Origin: Gigaspora rosea
Lineage: Eukaryota > Glomeromycota > Glomeromycetes > Diversisporales > Gigasporaceae
Length of the DNA stretch: 64,000 nt
NCBI GenBank assembly: GCA_003550325.1
Contig: QKWP01000842.1
Span: 7,940-71,939, forward strand
Reading direction: 5' to 3'
Below the pieces are notes generated by a model, which saw only the letters and a program-made list of their open reading frames with translations, was not told the origin of the DNA and made no database searches. Of the stretch, positions 1 to 11,588 are shown piece after piece (the stretch's first letter is position 1; each line of letters begins with the position of its first letter). Position numbers and translations under genes: made by a program.

Positions 1-430
1 ATAAGATTTTATAGAATTTTATTAATAAAATTCTATAAAATCTTATGATTCACAAAATTTTACTAATTAATTCTAACTTCATGCACTAAATAAACTTATC
101 CAGAAACTAAAAATACATTAAATTGGCAGGATTGTTTTTATTTTACTTGAAATTTGGAGAAAAGTTGTTTAAATTTGACTTTTTTGATCAAAATCAAAAA
201 TCATGCATCTAATATCTAAAATTCAAGTAAAATAAAAATAATTATGCCGATTTGATGTATTTTTGGATGCTAAACAAGTCTACTTAGTACATGAAGTTAG
301 AATTATTTAATAAAATTTGTAAATTATAAGATTTTATAGAATTTTATTAATAAAATTATATAAAATCTTATGATTAACAAAATTTTACTAATTAATTTTA
401 ACTTCATGCATTAAGTAAACTTGTTCAGCA
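1..430. repeat. Foldback (MITE-like) element flanked by two copies of a short palindrome
   Basis: A 46-bp AT palindrome (1-46) recurs almost identically at 326-371, and the bases after each copy (ACAAAATTTTACTAATTAAT and on, to about 110 and 440) match as well. Between them, about 63-310, lies an imperfect inverted repeat. Its left arm runs from the 'aacttcatgca' region through 'tttattttacttgaa', and its right arm carries the reverse complement ('ttcaagtaaaataaaaa' through 'catgaagttagaatt'). This is the structure of a non-autonomous foldback transposon. No coding capacity is visible. Confidence 0.65.
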
Positions 431-439
431 CCAAAATAT

Positions 440-2125
440 ACATATAAACATATTCAAACTCAGATTATCCTGCAGACTTTGGACCAAATTTGGACCAAAC
501 TCAGACTTGACTAAAGTTTGGTTTGGGTCCGGTTTGTATATATTATTTGCTTGAATTTGATTGACTAGTTTAGTATCAGGTGGGGAGAGGGTTACCCTCT
601 TAAGAGGTGGAAATCATCTGATAAATGTTCTCTACCCTAATATTATATTTATTTATATGACTTTGATAATTATAATATTTTCAAATGGTTGTATTTGAAC
701 CTAAAATTATTTAAAATAGGTACAAGTAAATTTAATGAAATATATTTAGTATCAGGCATATCAGGTGTATCAAGTGTATCAGAGCGAAACTTCACATTAT
801 CTACTGATATTTATAGTTTGCTAAAATTTAATAGAAAATATGTATTTAATAAAATTTCTTTAATTATTATATTTACAATAGATTACTTCTTACTCGATTT
901 GATTATTCAGGTAACACATCAATAACCCAGTTTTACATGTTGATAACTCATCCGCCTATTTCTACCTAAGTTACTAATAATTAAAAATTTTGTCACATCA
1001 GATCAATTATTTTATCAATTAAGTCTCCTATTTTTTTGTCAATATTTGATAATGCTGACATTTTATTGTGCATGCATTTTCTTGTATAATCTGTGGGAAA
1101 ATTAATAGTTGAGTGCGATTTATGTCCATTAATATTTTAGGTTTCAATTTCAAATGTGTAATCCTCTTTTAACTAATTATTTAAATTTATCGAAATTAAA
1201 GTGTCCAAAGGTTATTTTATTAAACAAGATTCACTAACAAGGAAGGGAAGAGATTTTCATATTAATCATTGGCAAAACATCACGGTATTTTTGGATCAAA
1301 TCATGTAAACTAATTGTCAAATTTAAAGAGATAAGAATGGAATTGTTGGAACGGTTGTAAATTTTTTCAGTCAATAGTAAAATAATTCATAATAATAAAT
1401 AAAACAATGTTTATTGATTTATTCGATCAAAAATCAGTTCAAAATTTTCGTCCGTAGGACTAATAAATATTTATAATATCATGTACCAAAATTTATGTCG
1501 AACAGCTTAGTATTAGAACGACCTTCATCACAACTGACAGTCTGCCAATACCAAATAAATTTTATTTAAATAAATAAATATTCATAAAATTAAAATTTTC
1601 AAAGTATACTAATACAAACTAACAAAGGTACACAAAATTAGATAGTATTGTATATTTGAATAAATTTGATTAAAAAAACACATTTTAGAACACCCTAACG
1701 CGAAAAACAATCGATTAAAAAAAAAAAAGCCATTTTATTAAATCCTGATGCGAAAAACAATTGATCATCTAAATATAAGCTCTAATGATTTGATATGCCA
1801 TATGCTATATAATCAATTAAAATACAGTATTGTTAGTCGCGTGCTTTGATTAAATAATATAATTTTCAGGTTTAAGAGAAATTCACTCGCAAGCTTCAAT
1901 TTGACAACATAAATGACCTTATAGGACTATATGCTGTGCCATTTTCAAGACAAGGATATATCAAACAAATATTATATAATTATTTAATTCAAGATCAATA
2001 TTAATGACTATACACTTTAATTAAATTTTATGAGTAATGCGTTAGTTGATATAATTCAAAAATAAAATGTGAGTAGTAATACAATCTTTACAAGTTTAAT
2101 AGGTTGATTATTAAAAATTATAAAA
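440..2125. other. Intergenic, nothing recognisable
   Basis: AT-rich DNA without a convincing gene. A possible reading frame at 689-925 (+) has no recognisable motif, and its composition is that of random AT-rich sequence. A loosely repeated motif with 'cgcgaaaaacaat' occurs near 1700 and 1750. Confidence 0.5.
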
Positions 2126-2127
2126 GA

Positions 2128-2205
2128 AAGTTGGCTGCCTTCGGGTATTGAACTTCCGATCTTCAGGTCTTGCGCTAGTCCTTCTACGCCGCTGTACTAC
2201 TGTAC
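2128..2205 (-). tRNA. tRNA-like sequence, probably a relic or tRNA-derived SINE head
   Basis: A GC-richer island reads on the minus strand with a T-arm-like stem-loop (TCGGA, loop containing AGTTCAATA, then CCCGA), which matches a pol III B box. An upstream stretch (TAGTACAGCGG) resembles an A box. The spacing would require a long variable arm (Leu/Ser type). I could not fold a convincing acceptor stem or assign an anticodon, so this is more likely a degraded tRNA or a tRNA-derived element than a working gene. Confidence 0.25.
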
Positions 2206-2448
2206 TATGGGGGTTTAGGCGTAATGTAAAAGATTATATTTTCCTATAAAAGGAATATTAGTGTTACCAGATTGTCCAATCATAAAAAACGTAAGATAAC
2301 TGTATTGCATCGATTAAAATTTTGTATTTCATCATTATGATCTTTTTAATACGTAAAATACGTAAGTACCCTTATATATTTGATCATCAGAGTAGATTAT
2401 CTATTTCCCACGGTTTTACTCGCAACATTTTTTCTATTCTTAACAATC

Positions 2449-4068
2449 ATGACATCGAAAGTGCTTATGGGCAATATGCCCGAATTAATGGAAAAAATCC
2501 TTAATAATTTAAAACTTGAATTTTATTCTTTATACTCTTGCGCTCTTGTAAACCGACATTGGTGCAAAATATCTATACCTATTCTTTGGCAAGATCTATT
2601 TTCATTTTCAGTCAATCCAAAACCTTTATTCATTCCTATATATTTTTCATCTCTTGGCGAAGACGAAAAATTCATTATAAAAGAATGTTTAAAAGAAGAA
2701 GGATTAAATATAGAATTTTCAATTCCATTATTTGATTATGCAAGATTTCTAAAGGTTCTTTATATATATAATTTAGAATTTAAAGTTAAACAATGGATCA
2801 ATCTCAAACTTGGACAGCAGAACTCAGTTTATACCAATACTTGGACAAGTCCCTTAATTACTTTACCATTCAAATTATTTATTGAGAGTGGCGCCACTTT
2901 ATATGAATTTGGTTTATCTTATTCTGAATTTCTTAAATTTCAGTCAGAGATTTTTCTCCCATTAGAACAAAATGTACAATTTTTCTCAAAACTCCAACAT
3001 TTATCTTTTTCTTTGGATACAAATTCAAGTCTCGGTATCGAAAATATTAATAAATTATTAAGGATCTTGGCAAAAAATTCTACTAAAATTAGTACTTTAA
3101 GCCTTGATATTTTTTCTGATTCCAAGTCTCAAGTAATTAATACTTTATCTCCCGCTCTTAAACTCCTTATTAAATCACAAAAACAACTTAGAAAATTTTT
3201 ATTAAATGCTGGATCAGATTATAGTACTGAATTTTTTACTACAAAAGTTTATACTACTCAATTCCACGGCATTATTTCAGCTTTAGAGTCTCAAAAAAAT
3301 TCATTACAAAATATTAGATTAGCTGGTTGTGAGTTTAGCGATGAGTTCGAGGTACTAAATAATTGTAAAAATTTAGAAACGATTCGTATTAGAAATTGTG
3401 ATTCGAAACTATTGAAAATATTTGATTGTAATATTAGCACTTTAGAGATAACTGATTTTCAGATTGATGTACCGATTATAATACAAACTTTAGAAAAGTT
3501 CGGTAAATTAATACAACGATTAACATTTGAATCAAAAGTAGTAATTCGGAAAGAATTATTATTAATAGAAGCTCTTAAGTCCTTCTGTCCAAACATTACA
3601 TATCTCTACATTACGGATATCGGACTTCCCACACAACTTATAGAGCTTATTGGCAATTTACAAAAACTTCAATTTCTCTCGCTAGGGTTCGCTTCTAGCG
3701 TACCAGAAGAAGATCGGAAAATACGAGTCATGGAGTTTGCTAAAATCTTGCCATCAACATTGCAATATCTTGACTTAGCGAATACTTGGTTAGAATCATT
3801 TCTTGATATTTTACTCAATAATTGCAATGCTCCCTTAAAAAATTTGTTAATTGGTAGTTGTAGCTTTGATAATGAGAAAAATGTTAAAGCCCTAATCAAT
3901 TTTTGCTTACAAAAGGGAACTTTGAATTACGTAGGTGTAAGCAAATCTAGATATCTTAATTTAGATTATGATATTGGAAACGAATTGGAAAAATATGTTA
4001 AATTGGTACCATATGATCATATTGTTGTTTATAGGGATAGAAATCGGCTATATGATTTAATCGACTAA
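2449..4068 (+). CDS. F-box protein with leucine-rich C-terminal region
   Basis: Intact single-exon frame of about 539 residues. I place the start at the ATG at 2449 (MTSKVLMGNMPELMEKIL). The frame is open further upstream to 2380, but those residues are hydrophobic and precede the domain. Residues ~10-55 look like a Glomeromycotina-type F-box: a leucine/isoleucine-rich first helix (MEKILNNL), then SLYSCALVNRHWC and the hallmark IPILWQDLF. The rest shows irregular leucine-rich-repeat-like segments (for example LRNIRLAGCEF-type and LQYLDLANTWLESFLDILL). By family, such proteins bind Skp1 in SCF ubiquitin ligases and select substrates with the C-terminal repeats; the substrate is unknown. The next gene relic begins about 0.6 kb downstream. 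An unusual in-frame start or an unseen 5' exon cannot be excluded. Confidence 0.8.
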   Translation: MTSKVLMGNMPELMEKILNNLKLEFYSLYSCALVNRHWCKISIPILWQDLFSFSVNPKPLFIPIYFSSLGEDEKFIIKECLKEEGLNIEFSIPLFDYARFLKVLYIYNLEFKVKQWINLKLGQQNSVYTNTWTSPLITLPFKLFIESGATLYEFGLSYSEFLKFQSEIFLPLEQNVQFFSKLQHLSFSLDTNSSLGIENINKLLRILAKNSTKISTLSLDIFSDSKSQVINTLSPALKLLIKSQKQLRKFLLNAGSDYSTEFFTTKVYTTQFHGIISALESQKNSLQNIRLAGCEFSDEFEVLNNCKNLETIRIRNCDSKLLKIFDCNISTLEITDFQIDVPIIIQTLEKFGKLIQRLTFESKVVIRKELLLIEALKSFCPNITYLYITDIGLPTQLIELIGNLQKLQFLSLGFASSVPEEDRKIRVMEFAKILPSTLQYLDLANTWLESFLDILLNNCNAPLKNLLIGSCSFDNEKNVKALINFCLQKGTLNYVGVSKSRYLNLDYDIGNELEKYVKLVPYDHIVVYRDRNRLYDLID

Positions 4069-4639
4069 ATCTATCAATTTTTTAGTCGCTAAATCGATTC
4101 CCTAGTTGTTAATTATTAAATCTTATTAACAGTTAAGCTGATCAAATTATAGAAATAACTATAAAACTTTCCCAAATTTCAAATATGGGTCTTAAACATC
4201 ATAAATCATTCGCTTTATGAATTTATATCAATTAGTTAAAATTCCATTTTAATATCAAATTTGGTCAATGAAATAACTTTCTAAAATATAAAAAAAAAAA
4301 AAAAATTATTTGAATTCAATTATCTGAGTGATCTTGTTATCCAGTTAGTTCATCTGAAGTGTCAAGTTTCCACATTTTCGAATTAATTGCTTATCCATAA
4401 TATTTATTTTTCGACTGAATAATGTTAGTTTAATTTGTTCAGATAGAGATCGTAGTTAAAAGTTTTTTTTATATATATTAATAACTTTATTTTAAGATTT
4501 AGTACTGTATTAATGAATTACTGTGATCTTAAGATATGTAATCATTATCATGCAAAGTCTGCAAATTTCTTTATATTTTTTTACAAATTGCCACCGAAAA
4601 TAATAATAATCCTTGCACGAATATATAGATTGCGACGGA
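4069..4639. other. Intergenic between F-box gene and kinase relic
   Basis: AT-rich spacer with a poly-A run near 4290-4305. No gene, RNA or clear repeat seen. Confidence 0.5.
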
Positions 4640-5600
4640 TATTATAATAGTTTTACAATGCCTGAAGACTGAACTTTACAAGAAATACCTAATGGGTACA
4701 GATAAATTACTCGGTCTTTATTTTTACATGATAATAATATTATTCATAGAGATTTGGTAAATATAGTATTAGTATACTTTACATATAGTATTTATTAATT
4801 TACTAATGCCCAAAGTCGATACTTATTCTTAACATAACGTGTAGACTGTCACCTACCCAATGTTTAATTGGAATCATATTAAAAGAGGGGGTCAAATGTG
4901 TCCATTATGTGTAGAGTAAGACTCTTTAATCTTTTCCATATCCTTAGAAATTATACTATATTCAATAGTATTAGTTAAATTTTCTTTAAAAAATATTTTA
5001 ATCATCATAGATAACAAAAATTACAGATTTCGGGCTATCAAAGCAGATGAATGAAATGTCTATGACTTCAAACTCAATCATTCAAGGAATGCTGGCATAT
5101 ATCGAACCTTAATTGGATACAAACGCGATAAAAGACCTGACGTCTGTAGCTTTGGATAGATCCTTTAGGAAATTTCAAGCGGAACATCTCATTCACATCC
5201 TTTAATTCTGGAGTTTTAATATTTCAAGGAAATAGTGAAGAGCATATAGAAGGTACACTGTCTCATATATATCGAACTTTACAAAAAATGTTGGGCTAGT
5301 GATCTTGAAGATCTTCCAGGAACAAGAACAATTCTCAATACTTTAAAACAAAATATTCCTAACGAAATTATGAATCAACACCATCATATCAAATATTATC
5401 TGAGACTAGCGAAATTTTTCAAGTCTCAAGACAATATAAGCACATATGAGAATATCTTCTCCGCTTTATTTATCTGTACAATAAATTCAAATGCTTCAGT
5501 GCAGGACAACAGTAGACTTGAGAATTTGAGAAGTGAAGCACACGTATTTTTATGCGAGGCAAATTTCTTAAAACAGGCATAGTCCTGAAGACCAAGTAAG
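4640..5600 (+). pseudogene. Degraded protein-kinase pseudogene
   Basis: Several kinase landmarks occur in order on the plus strand but in different frames. Near 4730-4755 is a catalytic-loop segment LHDNNIIHRDL. At about 5010-5035 is the magnesium-binding segment ITKITDFGLSKQ, followed by the activation-segment end GMLAYIEP (about 5088-5108), which is followed by a stop. Near 5140 comes DVCSFG then a stop, then LWEISSG, and finally CWASDLEDLPGTRTIL, a version of the usual C-lobe 'CW....RP' motif with the arginine-proline altered. Frameshifts and stops break every stretch. This matches the tyrosine-kinase-like proteins that are expanded in arbuscular-mycorrhizal fungi. The frame at 5370-5582 lies just past the kinase end, and I do not recognise it. 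Confidence 0.7.
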
Positions 5601-5639
5601 TGCTTTAACTTGGGACCTATCTCGCAAATATAGATTTGA

Positions 5640-7140
5640 AAATTTTATATGGCTTTTTACAAGAACACCATGTTGACTTCATTAGCCCATTTGGAGGAAA
5701 GCATAGCAGTTATACTTTGCAAGAATACCATGCTGATTTCATTGAATCCTGAATGTAATAATTTTTGGTCAGGAGGGGAAGATGCACTTGCAAGAAAACA
5801 ATGTTAATCTTCAAAAGAATGGAGTTGGATCAGGAGGAGGTAAAACATTGGCAGATGCGCTATTAAAAAGCTAGATCTTTGAAACAGCAACCTTAGAGAG
5901 GGTAATTGTAGATGCATTTTGCAAAAAAATCATATTAACTTTGTTGAACCTTTGTTTGAATAGATTTGGATCAAAAAAGAAAGTATTGTCTGATGCACTT
6001 TGCAAGATTTACTATGCTTACTAATTTAGATCTTTTAATATTTACTTGGATTAGAAGGAGGAAAAGCATTAGCATATGCACTTTTAAAGAACATAATACT
6101 GACTTCTTTGAATCTTTAAATAAATAAATAAACTTGGATCAAAAGGAGGAAAAGCATTGGCAGATGCACTTTGTAAGAACACTATACTGTTTTTTTTTGG
6201 ATTTTAAAAGTAATAATATTGGACCAGAAGGTGGAAAAGCATTAGCAAATGCACTTTGTAGTAATATCTATTAACTTCTTTGTATATTCAAGAGAATAAT
6301 CTTGGATTAAACAAAAGATATACAATATTAGAAGCAATTTACAAGAATAGCATGCTAAAAAATTTCAGATCTTTAAGATAATAAGTTTAAAAGAGAATAT
6401 GTACTATTAGAAGCACTTTTAAGAAAATAATGCTAAAAACTTTAAATATTGAAGGATTAGTAAATTCAGTTTGCAAAAATGTTGCATTGGCTTTTTAGAT
6501 CTTGGTTCAAATAAACTCAGTTTGCAAAAATGTTGAATTGGCTTTTTTAGATATTAGTTCAAATAAACTTTGATTAAAAGATAAAAAAAATATTAGCGGA
6601 TACACTTTATAAAATTACTATTTATTTCTCTAAATCTTTACAATAATAAGCTTGCATTAAAAAAAGAAAATGCATTAGTAAGTGCACTTTGCAAGAACTC
6701 CATACTAACTTCTTTAAATCTTGAATATAATAACTAAATCAGAAGAAGGAAAAGTATTAGCTAATTCATTTTGTTAAAAGCATTATACTAAAAACTTTGT
6801 ATTTTCAAACCAATTATCTAGAATCAAAAGAAGGTAAAACATTAGTAGCTGAACTTTGCAAAATCTTTATACTAATTTTTTTAAATCTTGAATATATTAA
6901 TCTTGAATTAGAAAAACAAAAGCATTATCAGATGCACTTTGCAAGAATTCTATACTTACTTCTTTAAATATTGTATCTAAAATATTTCCTGGATTAGAAA
7001 AAGGAAATGTAACTTTTTTGAAACTTTATTATAATAAACTTGAATTGAAAAAAATGCAAGAACTCTAGATAAACTTTTTGAACCTTAGTATAGATAATCT
7101 TGAATCAGAAAGAGGAAAATTATTAGGTTATAGGATAACA
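5640..7140 (+). pseudogene. Decayed tandem leucine-rich repeats (ribonuclease-inhibitor type)
   Basis: About 1.5 kb of degenerate tandem units near 84 bp. Clear copies translate to pieces such as LGSKGGKALADALCKNTIL (around 6130-6190) and NLGSEGGKALA-like blocks around 5760, 5830, 6060 and 6230. This is the 28-residue RNI-type leucine-rich repeat (G-G-K-A-L-A-x-A-L...L-x-x-L-x-L-x-x-N-x-L). Almost every unit now carries frameshifts or stops, and the later ones (after 6300) are barely recognisable. It follows a kinase relic directly, so both may be remains of one kinase-LRR gene. Confidence 0.7.
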
Positions 7141-7810
7141 ATATTTACACAATATATCAGATGTGAAAAATTGCTTTAATTAAAACAGAATAAGAATATA
7201 GATCATATTCTGTTTTAAGAACTTGCATTACAAAATCTTTTTTAAGGACCTGATTATATTCTGTTTTAAAAATTTGTTAAAGTTTTTTTAAGGGCTTGTA
7301 CAAAGTGATAGAATAAAACCTGTGTTATAAATAAATAAAATTAGCTATAATGATTATATGAGAGTGAAACATGCTTTATATTATAAAACAAAAATTAAAA
7401 ATATGGAATTTATCCCAACCTGATATACCTACTAGTTCATAACTAGGGATGTGTTCTGCTTAAATTGGTAAGTTCATACTTTGAACCCTGGCCAAATACT
7501 GTTCTAAAGCACATGAATTTAATTATATTTGCCCATACATGTTAATTTAAATAGCTGTTTAGCACAGTCCTACTAAATAATTAATGGGGAAGACAATTAA
7601 TTGCAATTTTCAAATTCAATTTTTTTATTAGGGGTGCAGTTACAATTAGTCAATTAATTGCAATATTTACATATGTTACAATCTCATATCAAAAATTGTA
7701 ATTTAAAAGAAATAATATTAATATATGCAATTACTGATTGCAAAAAATAACTAAGCAATTGCTTTTTTTTTTAAACAATCTAACATATTTACAAACTTGC
7801 AAACTAATGA
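7141..7810. other. Intergenic, AT-rich
   Basis: A short repeated phrase (around 7195-7215 and 7248-7268, 'ctgttttaa') is present. No gene or RNA seen. Confidence 0.4.
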
Positions 7811-7817
7811 ATATTAA

Positions 7818-8052
7818 AATTAGTGTAAGGGTTAGTTAGAGGTTAGAGTTAGGGCTTAACTTATAAGTAAAATTTTCTTTCTGTTTTTTTTTATTAAAGC
7901 TCCTATACAGGTTTAGATACTCATTTTTTGTATTTTCAGTATTTTTTACTTTTTTCTTTGTTTTTGTCTCGTCAAGCTGATCCATAAAGATCAAATTTTA
8001 TGATTTGATTGGCTTTATATCATGTGAACGCACCTGACTTTAGACAACCCAC
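7818..8052. mobile_element. Partial copy of the 281-bp MITE with internal telomere-like repeat
   Basis: Shares the body of the complete copy just downstream: GGGTTAGTTAGAGGTTAG-type repeats, the 'ataagtaaaatttt' block, the 'caggtttagatact' block, and the end 'gcacctgactttagac'. The left terminus is missing or diverged. Confidence 0.7.
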
Positions 8053-8103
8053 GTTCTGGTTTCACACCATAATTACAGTATAATATTATAATGTTATAAT
8101 TAA

Positions 8104-8384
8104 GGGATAGCTAAAGCCAGGTGTGTTTATATGTTTTTGATTATTTAATTAAAATTAGAGTAAGAATTAGTTAGGGGTTAGGGTTAGGGCTTGATTTATA
8201 AGTAAAATTGTCTTTTCGACATTTTTTATTAATGCTCCTAGACAGGTTTAGATACTTGTTTTTTGCATTTTTGGTGTTTTTTACTTTTTTCTTTATTTTT
8301 GTTTCGTCAGGCTGATTCGTAAAGATCAAATTTTATGATTTGATTGGCTTTCTATCATGTGAACAACCTGGCTTTAGATGACCC
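8104..8384. mobile_element. Complete 281-bp MITE, 9-bp target duplication, Mutator-like
   Basis: The termini are GGGATAGCTAAAGCCAGGTG on the left and its near reverse complement on the right (CACCTGGCTTTAG-type, here AACCTGGCTTTAGATGACCC). It is flanked on both sides by the same nine bases, TATAATTAA (8095-8103 and 8385-8393). The interior holds GGGGTTAGGGTTAGGGC, which resembles the TTAGGG telomere repeat. Nine-base target duplications are typical of Mutator-like elements. There is no coding capacity, so it must be mobilised by another element. Confidence 0.85.
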
Positions 8385-8647
8385 TATAATTAAGTAACTA
8401 CATGACACCTAGTCACTCCAAACTGGAAACTGATGAATATGTTGTTATTTGCTATACATGCATTTCATTTACATTAATTAATCAGTAAGCATAAAAGTTA
8501 TTAAAGTGTATTTTGCAGAAAAATATAATAGTTATAATAATTTAATCGGTAAGCATAGTGTAATCTGCAGCAGAATATAATAGTTATAATAAATTTTAAA
8601 ACACGTAAGTATGTATATAGGCATGTATTATTTTATATAAGCCATAA

Positions 8648-9324
8648 ATTCTGTTAACAATGATGTTATTTACAATCAATTAGCTTTCTAAAGATGTTCT
8701 TAAACAATGATTTATAGATTGGTCTAATTGGCCAAAAAATAAATCATGACATATAAGTCAAAATAAAACCTAGATATATAAACTTCTTTTTCATAGTCAT
8801 TACATGTACTAAATCAATGAAGTCGATAGAATCAAATTTGAAAAATATTCAATAGTATATTATTTAAAGGAAACTATATTGCAGTTCAGCATTTTAACAA
8901 AATAGTATTATAGTATTACAGTATTACGCATTATGGTATTACGCCATTATGGCTTTACGGCTTTATAGCATTATGGCTTTATAGCATTATGGCATTATGA
9001 TTCACAGCAATTACAGCAAAAAATATGGCAATGCTATAACCATATTAATTTGCAAAATTAATTCTACTACCAGCTATATATCCGCTCTAGTTACTCAGAC
9101 CAAGTTTATCTACACCTCAATCATAAGCCTTAGTAGTTTAGTTGATTTTAGTTAGTCTTACTAGTGATACTTTCATGGAGGGTTCATGTAGTCTCTCACA
9201 ATATACATACATAATGAGGTTTTATGATACGTGACAAAACTATATCAGGTATTGTACAAATTTTATGCAAAAAAGATTTTTAATTAAAATTAAATTAGTA
9301 AAAACTTCCTGTTTGAAGTCAAAT
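8648..9324. repeat. Segmental duplication, copy 1 (carries the empty site)
   Basis: Matches 10507-11588 nearly base for base, starting at 'aattctgttaacaatgatg' and ending at 'gtttgaagtcaaat'. It includes a low-complexity stretch of 'cattatggtattacg'-like words (8905-9005). Copy 1 has a single TACATAAT at 9208-9215, where copy 2 carries a MITE. No gene seen. Confidence 0.9.
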
Positions 9325-10506
9325 AGCATGGGGTCTTTCTCAAATTTCAGAAAAGCTCAGGTTTATTATGTGAAAATTGGCCAATTAGCAGCAACCTCCC
9401 TATGCACATGACACACTGTTGATTAGACAATCGTTGAATGTGGTAAATATTCTCAAATTCTAAGAATTTTGAAGAAACCTTTCGTATCCAGGTACTAGCT
9501 AACACGACAACACCCTAAATAACATTATTTTAGTGTGCACATCACAATCACTAGCAAATCAATCAAGCCTACACACCTAAGCATCATTTTTCTAGTTGTT
9601 AAACTATCTTTAATAATAAAAATGTTTATTAAATAGGCTATCGAAATACTTATACATACTATTAAGTAATATACACATAATAAAACAATATAATTTATTT
9701 CCAGGCCAGTCAACATTTTAAATATAGTTTTGTAGTTTTGGCTTTGTAGTAAGCGACATATTTATTTGACTAAAAAAATCCATCTTTAATTTTAGAAGTT
9801 TTTAATAAAATAATCGAATTCCTATTTACTTAACAACTTGGTTTTAGCAAAGAGGCCTAAATATAAAATGATAATAATAGTCAGTAAATTGGACGAACTA
9901 AACAAAAAAAAACCCACAAAATTAGACATATTAAAAAAAAACAATAAAAGAAAAATTGCAAATAACTGTTGTAGCTTAAATAATTAAGCAAAGCGTTATC
10001 TGGACTAAAAAAAAAAGAAAGTTTGTAATAATAAGAATCGTAGAATAAATATAACATAGTAATTTTCTTTCTTTCACGTTGGCTATGGTTTGTTCGACAT
10101 GTTTTAAACTTCAACTACTTTCGAATTTAAAAAAGAATCTAGAAAAAGAACATTCCGGCAAGTTAAAACATCACTGAACTTTTACTAAGCGTTGTTATTG
10201 TCTGTATATAATATTTCTATTGATTACAAACCTCCTCATTATGGCATGATGCAACATGATGCAACATGATTTCCTATAGAGACATTCACTACAAAGTTAT
10301 TCAATTAGTGGAATAGTGCACCAATACTAGTTTTTTTTATAAGTTTGCTTATACGTGAAGTTCCGGTTTTACTAGTCTATACAATATAAATACTTGTGTA
10401 ATGTAAATCCCAGAAATCATCAGAATCGAATGCCCCATGCTAAGTAAATTCATTCATTTATATATATTTGAATTTAAGGATAAAGGGTATGCTGATCATT
10501 CTAATA
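9325..10506. other. Intergenic between duplication copies
   Basis: AT-rich. Reading frames at 9525-9716 and 9881-10114 (minus) show no recognisable motif and look like chance frames. A short direct repeat 'atgatgcaacatgatgcaac' lies near 10245-10270. Confidence 0.4.
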
Positions 10507-11588
10507 ATTCTGTTAACAATGATGTCATTTACGATCAATTAGTTCTCTAAAGATGTTCTCAAACAATGACTTATAGATTGGTCTAATTGGCCAAAAATAA
10601 ATTATGACATTTAAGTCAAAATAAAACCTAGACCTATAAACCCCTTTTTTCATAGTCATTACATGTACTAAATTAATGAAGTCGATAGAATCAAATTTGA
10701 AAATATTTAATAGTATATTATTTAAAGAAAACTATATTGCAGTTCAGCATTTTAACAAATGGTATTATAGCATTATGGTATTACGCATTATGGTATTATG
10801 CCATTACGCCTTTACGACTTTATGGCATTATGCATTATAGTATTACAACTCACAGCAATTACAGCAAAAAATACAGCAATGCTATAACTGTATTAATTTG
10901 CAAAATTAATTCTACTACTAGCTATATATCTGCTCTAGTTACTCAGACCAACCACACCTCAATCATAAGCCTTAGTAGTTTAGTTGATTTTAGTTAGTCT
11001 TACTAGTGTATAGTTGTAATACTTTTACAGAGGGTTTATTTAGTCTCTCACAATATACATACATAATTAGGGATGTTAATGGAGTGCTCAAAGGTGGTGT
11101 AGTGCATACTCTAGCAGAGTATCTCTTAACACCACACTACACTGAAGTATGAATCAGAGCATACTCCAAAGTGTAACCTAGAGTTTAACCCAGAGTACTA
11201 TGTTTTAAGCACTATATAATACTCCGGAGTTTATAGTACTGTATTTTTCTGAAAATTTGCTACCTTATTTTGGGAAATACAGTAAAAAATATATATACAA
11301 TAATACTCCATAGTATAATCCATTTAGTATTAGTAGTATTACTCCAGAGCAATTACTCCTATTAATAATATCTTAGTAATCCAAGGTGGTGTCATGTCTA
11401 GACCATACTGGTATGGAGTGGGTTATACTTCACAGTTACTCTGGAGTACCTTACTCCATTAGCATCCCTATACATAATGAGGTTTTATGATGTGTATCAA
11501 AACTATGTCAGGTATTGTACAAATTTTATACAAAAAAAGGTTTTTAATTAAAATTAAATTAGTAAAAACTTCCCGTTTGAAGTCAAAT
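10507..11588. repeat. Segmental duplication, copy 2 (interrupted by a hAT-type MITE)
   Basis: Second copy of 8648-9324, diverged by scattered substitutions and small indels. It is longer only because of the insertion at 11068-11470. A frame at 10737-10997 is the low-complexity part and is not a gene. Confidence 0.9.
11068..11470. mobile_element. hAT-type MITE, 403 bp, with perfect 8-bp target duplication
   Basis: Terminal inverted repeats start TAGGGATGTTAATGGAGT and end in the complement of TAGGGATGCTAATGGAGT. The flanking octamer TACATAAT is duplicated (11060-11067 and 11471-11478), whereas the homologous position in copy 1 has it once (9208-9215). Eight-base duplications with short TIRs are characteristic of hAT elements. 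No transposase is present. Confidence 0.95.

Noticed and set aside
8160..8200. True telomere or chromosome end
   Set aside because: Only a few irregular TTAGGG-like units lie within a bounded 281-bp element with target duplication.
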